From: Thalassobius sp034670005
Lineage (GTDB): Bacteria; Pseudomonadota; Alphaproteobacteria; Rhodobacterales; Rhodobacteraceae
Assembly: GCF_034670005.1 (NCBI RefSeq)
Contig: NZ_JAXMOH010000002.1
Span: 1-64,000 of the forward strand
Reading direction: 5' to 3'
Length of the DNA: 64,000 nt
Part shown: in pieces, positions 61,031 through 64,000 of the stretch
How the letters are laid out: each line of letters starts with the position of its first letter
Numbering within the stretch: position 1 is the first letter of the stretch
Program-made: the position numbers and the translations under genes
Notes under the pieces: generated by a model
Told to the model about the DNA's origin: nothing
Database searches by the model: none
Seen by the model: the letters and a program-made list of their open reading frames with translations, nothing else

Positions 61031-61037
61031 GGGCGAC

Positions 61038-61484
61038 ATGCCGACCCATTCCGAAACCCGGTACCTGCCATATAGCGCGCAGCAGATGTACGATCTGGTC
61101 GCCGATGTAGCGGCTTATCCGAAATTCCTGCCTTGGTGCGCGGCGGCACGGATCCGTAGTGTGACCGCTCAGTGCGATGGGTCGCAGCTCATGGAGGCGG
61201 ATCTTGTGATCAGCTTCAAAGTGTTCCGCGAAAGATTCGGCAGCCGGGTGGTTTTGCATCCGGAAACCAAACAGATCGACACCGAATATCTGGACGGTCC
61301 GTTCAAATACATGAAGCCGAACTGGGCGTTTGCCGAAGCCGAGGGCGGTTGCGAAGTGTCTTTCTTTGTCGATTTCGAAATTAAGAATGCCGTGCTGCAG
61401 GGTATCATCGGCGTGGTCTTCAACGAGGCGATGCACCGCATCGAGAAAGCCTTCGAGGACGGGGCCGAGGTGCTCTACGGCTAA
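61038..61484 (+). CDS. COQ10/RatA-like START-domain protein
   Basis: A 148-residue START-fold protein (SETRYLPYSAQQMYDLVADV, PKFLPWCAAARI) of the coenzyme-Q-binding COQ10 / RatA family. In eukaryotes COQ10 chaperones ubiquinone; bacterial RatA inhibits 70S formation. The alphaproteobacterial members are usually thought COQ10-like. GGGG lies 7 bases before the ATG. It diverges from hpt. Confidence 0.88.
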   Translation: MPTHSETRYLPYSAQQMYDLVADVAAYPKFLPWCAAARIRSVTAQCDGSQLMEADLVISFKVFRERFGSRVVLHPETKQIDTEYLDGPFKYMKPNWAFAEAEGGCEVSFFVDFEIKNAVLQGIIGVVFNEAMHRIEKAFEDGAEVLYG

Positions 61485-61587
61485 CCGTTCCGCGCCAGCG
61501 ACAACCCGCATCATTGTTCATTTTCGCCCCTTGTTGCGCAGCTATAGGGGGGGGTAGGATGTGGGTGCTGCTAGTAGGGGTTGATTT

Positions 61588-63147
61588 ATGGAAGTGCTGT
61601 TGATGTTGTTGGGTCTGGGAGGCGTCGCCGCCCTGATGGGGATGTTTGAAGCGGAGGGGGAAAGTGAATTTGAAGCGGAGGGGGAAAGTGAAGAGGAACC
61701 GGATATTGAGATCGAAGGCACTCACGCTGCGTTTGAAAACTTTGCGGTCTTAAACGACACTGTTTTTTTGGCAGACGGCTGGCGTGATGAAGAGATCATT
61801 GTTGATTCGCAAGGTGTTGAGGCGGGCGTGGATCGTGTGGGTGTTTATCTCGAAAGCAATCCTGGTGAGCAATCCGATATTCAGTTCGAATTGAATGATG
61901 ACGAAAACCTGGAAATTCAGGGCTTGCCTTGGACACCGTCAATTGTTCTTGAGGGGGTTTCGTCTGCGCCAGAAGGGCTAATGGAAGTTCATTTCGGCTA
62001 TGTTGGGTCGGATGGGGTTGTCGAAGCCGAAGACATTGACGCGAGTTTCGAAAGCGTTGAGGTTTTGACCGGCAATGAATCCGACGAGCATTTGACGGTT
62101 GAAGCCGGTGGACTTGATTTAGCTGCGGTGCTCGGCGAAGGCGGCGAAGATACCATCAGTTATAGCAATGACGCCATTCTCCGCGCTTATGGTGGCGACG
62201 GAAACGACCATATTGACACCTCTGAGGCATCTTCCAGCTATGAAGGGCAAGCCATTCTCGACCATGATTCCACAGTAACGATCTTCCGCATTCTGAATGA
62301 CGGTGGCAGCTTTGAACCCGTTTTGATTGATGGCATTTATGGCCAAGCAGGCGATGATCAAATCCTGCTCGGCGAACGAATGGCCGTCGTCGATGGCGGA
62401 GAAGGTGATGACGTTATCACCGGCACTGCGGACGCTGCGTTGTTGGTGTCAGGCGGCGCCGGGAACGATTTGATCGACATGCGCACAACCGGTGATACCA
62501 GCGATATTGTTGCCTTTGGAGGAGACGGAACAGACACATTTTTGGGCGGCGCGGGTGATGATGTTTTTATTGACTACGGCGACGACGGTGACGGTATCGA
62601 GCATTTCGACGGTGGTGGCGGCGATGACACCATCTGGGGCAACACTGGCTCGGCCCTAATCGAAGGTGGGACCGGAGACGACTTCATCTCGGGCTATGAT
62701 GTCAGTGAAGACTATGCCTACTTCGCGACCACACCGTTTAGTTCCTGGATCGACAATGCGCCTGATACGCTCGACGGTGGCACGGGCGACGACACGCTGG
62801 TCGGCAGCACCGGGGATGTGATGGCCGGAGGCGACGGAAATGATACATTCGAAATCTATTCCGCTCTGGGCGCTGCTGAGGATGGTGAGGCAGCGGTGAT
62901 CACTGATTTCGAACCCGGCGAGGAACAACTGACCGTGACCATCCATTTCGACGACATCGGAGCCAGCTCAGATTATTGGGTGGATGACGAAGATTGGGAC
63001 GCTGGATTCAACCCCGATCTGGTGGAGGTGGATGGCGATACCCATGTGATGTTCGAAGGCCAGACTCTGGTGGTGTTGGAAGGGACGACGGGGGTTTCGG
63101 CGGACTCAATCAGCGGCGAGGTCTTCCTGCCCTATCACCGCTGGTAG
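61588..63147 (+). CDS. RTX-repeat calcium-binding protein
   Basis: A 519-residue, very acidic protein. The N-terminus (MEVLLMLLGLGGVAALMGM) is one hydrophobic helix, more an anchor than a classic signal. Repeat FEAEGESE twice at about 20-35 comes from a 24-base tandem duplication. Residues about 200-440 carry nonapeptide-like repeats GGEGDD, GGAGND, GGDGTD, GGAGDD, GGTGDD, GGDGND typical of calcium beta-rolls, then ITDFEPGEEQLTVTI, a common C-terminal RTX module. No type I secretion genes are near. Function unknown. Confidence 0.85.
   Translation: MEVLLMLLGLGGVAALMGMFEAEGESEFEAEGESEEEPDIEIEGTHAAFENFAVLNDTVFLADGWRDEEIIVDSQGVEAGVDRVGVYLESNPGEQSDIQFELNDDENLEIQGLPWTPSIVLEGVSSAPEGLMEVHFGYVGSDGVVEAEDIDASFESVEVLTGNESDEHLTVEAGGLDLAAVLGEGGEDTISYSNDAILRAYGGDGNDHIDTSEASSSYEGQAILDHDSTVTIFRILNDGGSFEPVLIDGIYGQAGDDQILLGERMAVVDGGEGDDVITGTADAALLVSGGAGNDLIDMRTTGDTSDIVAFGGDGTDTFLGGAGDDVFIDYGDDGDGIEHFDGGGGDDTIWGNTGSALIEGGTGDDFISGYDVSEDYAYFATTPFSSWIDNAPDTLDGGTGDDTLVGSTGDVMAGGDGNDTFEIYSALGAAEDGEAAVITDFEPGEEQLTVTIHFDDIGASSDYWVDDEDWDAGFNPDLVEVDGDTHVMFEGQTLVVLEGTTGVSADSISGEVFLPYHRW
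61645..61692 (+). repeat. 24-base tandem duplication in RTX gene
   Basis: Two perfect 24-base copies (61645-61668, 61669-61692) encoding FEAEGESE twice, followed by related EEPD codons. In frame, so copy-number change would alter only protein length. Confidence 0.9.
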
Positions 63148-63166
63148 GATCTGCTCAGAAACCCGC

Positions 63167-63195
63167 AAAAGGCCGCTTCTCCAGCGGCCTTTTTT
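63167..63195 (+). terminator. Terminator after the RTX gene
   Basis: AAAAGGCCGCT (63167-63177) pairs with AGCGGCCTTTTTT (from 63183), 5-base loop, T-run. Convergent with the decayed small-protein gene. Confidence 0.88.
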
Positions 63196-63215
63196 GTTGC
63201 GACTGGCAAGGAAGG

Positions 63216-63391
63216 TCACCGCAGGAACCGGCCGCGCCCGTTGTCGATCTCCATCCAGTCCGGCCAGCCGATCCAGCGTTCCACCGCATAGAGCGCCAGG
63301 CACAGCCCCAGCACGGCAAGCACCAGCTTGACCCGTTGTTGGCTCGGCGGGCGACGGGCCCATTTGGCCACGCGAAAAAAAACCAGAGCAT
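63216..63391 (-). pseudogene. Frameshifted copy of the hpt-linked membrane protein gene
   Basis: After ATGCTCTGG comes a run of eight T; six T would restore a frame encoding MLWFF then RVAKWARRPP, VKLVLAVLGLCLALYAVERWIGWPDWM and a stop at 63216, parallel to the intact 58-residue copy at 60241-60417. As it stands the frame shifts at the T-run. It could be decay or a sequencing error in a homopolymer. Confidence 0.7.
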
Positions 63392-63394
63392 AGC

Positions 63395-63941
63395 TCAGTC
63401 CTGTCTGGTGAAGCGCACCTTGCCGATCACCGGCAGGTTGCGGTTGCGTTGGGCAAAGTCGATGCCGTAGCCGACGACAAATTCATCCGGGATTTCAAAG
63501 CCGATCCAATCGGCGCGCACATCGGTTTCGCGCCGCGACGGCTTGTCCAGCAGCGCGATCGTCTTCAACTTTTTGGGATTGCGGACCTGCAGCAGGTTCA
63601 GCACATGGCGCAGGGTAAAACCGGTATCGACAATATCCTCGACCAGCAGCACATAGCGCCCCTCGATCTCGCCGTGCAGGTCTTTCAGAATCCGCACCTC
63701 GCGGCTGCTTTACGTTGCATTGCCATAAGAGGAGGCCTCGAGAAAATCGACCTCGACCGGCAGGTCGAGTTCGCGCACCAGATCAGCGATGAAAACGAAA
63801 CTGCCACGCAACAACCCAACAACAATCAGTTTGTTGGTTGTGGCGAATTCCGTTTCGATTTCGCGCGCCAATGCTTCAATCCGCGCGGCGATCTGCTTGG
63901 CTGAGATGATTTCGTCGATGACATTATGGACGCTCTGTCAT
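63395..63941 (-). pseudogene. Degenerate second hpt copy
   Basis: Corresponds to hpt at 60417-60968. An extra base after the fifth codon (ATTATGG for ATATGG on the plus strand) makes a stop at once, and TAA replaces GAA at 63710-63712. The rest is a readable but diverged hpt: VEDIVDTGFTL and YGIDFAQRNRNLP. Its first third is nearly identical to the intact copy, the rest clearly different. Confidence 0.85.
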
Positions 63942-64000
63942 GACACCCCCTTGCATTTTCGTGCTCAGTCTACGAAATGGTCCCCCATTGTCACGCGAAA
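63395..64000. repeat. Duplicated segment, right copy
   Basis: Repeats 60418-61030 and reaches the end of the window still matching, so the duplication continues beyond it. Only about four differences are seen from 63766 to 64000. Confidence 0.85.

Noticed and set aside
1..64000. CRISPR array, prophage, integron or insertion sequence
   Set aside because: No regularly spaced repeats, transposase, integrase, tail or capsid genes were found on either strand.

Overview
The window is chromosomal DNA from an alphaproteobacterium of the Rhodobacterales (roseobacter/Rhodobacteraceae type). The reasons are the gene set (SciP, CtrA, ChpT, OlsB/OlsA, DUF1127, DUF3553, DUF6456, DUF6477), an L21 protein with a C-terminal extension, an alphaproteobacterial LexA box (GTTC-N7-GTTC), and family-typical CCCCCGGAGTATTT intergenic elements. 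Coding density is high, base composition is moderately GC-rich, and both strands are used. I see no prophage, integrase, insertion sequence or CRISPR array.

Layout. 1-6.9 kb: an acetate-use cluster (end of acs, a paralogous adenylate kinase, DUF4212 + sodium/solute symporter pair, a cNMP/CBS/DUF294 protein, a membrane-anchored 3'-5' exonuclease). 7.2-11.7 kb: RlmE, a Ppx/GppA phosphatase, then a one-carbon operon (virulence-factor-family protein, methylenetetrahydrofolate reductase, methyltetrahydrofolate:corrinoid methyltransferase). 11.9-15.9 kb: a LuxR response regulator diverging from a periplasmic molybdopterin-fold protein and a hybrid histidine kinase, followed by tRNA-Ser(CGA). 16.4-22.6 kb: DUF2059 protein, rplU-rpmA, GNAT, obgE-proB-proA. 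22.6-27.6 kb: cell-cycle genes chpT, sciP and ctrA around ornithine-lipid genes olsBA and mnmA. 27.6-32.2 kb: ligA-recG, then a 40-residue membrane protein behind a LexA box. 32.6-39.7 kb: Fe-S scaffold, hisI, gluQ-trmFO, di-heme peroxidase, enoyl-CoA hydratase, thioesterase, acyltransferase. 39.8-42.6 kb: DUF1127 gene and a divergent MocR regulator with a repeat-rich operator, then rplM-rpsI with a possible switching leader. 42.7-50.7 kb: porin, TetR-PPK2, metA with a P-loop protein, two DMT exporters, guaA. 50.9-54 kb: FadL porin and an MttB-family methyltransferase. 54-57.4 kb: DUF6477, a split DUF6456 (GafA-like) locus, oxyR and a peroxiredoxin. 57.6-64 kb: lipA, two c-type cytochromes, a small membrane protein coupled to hpt, coq10-like gene, an RTX-repeat protein, and a second, decayed copy of the small-protein/hpt unit.

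How genes connect. ChpT, CtrA and SciP are three parts of the CtrA phosphorelay, and near-consensus CtrA sites lie before sciP, ctrA and the GafA-like locus. MetF-like reductase, methyl-H4folate methyltransferase and MttB form a plausible corrinoid methyl-transfer route, but the corrinoid protein is not in the window. The most unusual points are the LexA-controlled micro-membrane protein (32.2-32.4 kb), the split DUF6456 locus (54.5-55.6 kb), the L13 leader with mutually exclusive helices (41.6 kb), and the mosaic duplication around the RTX gene (60.2-64 kb).
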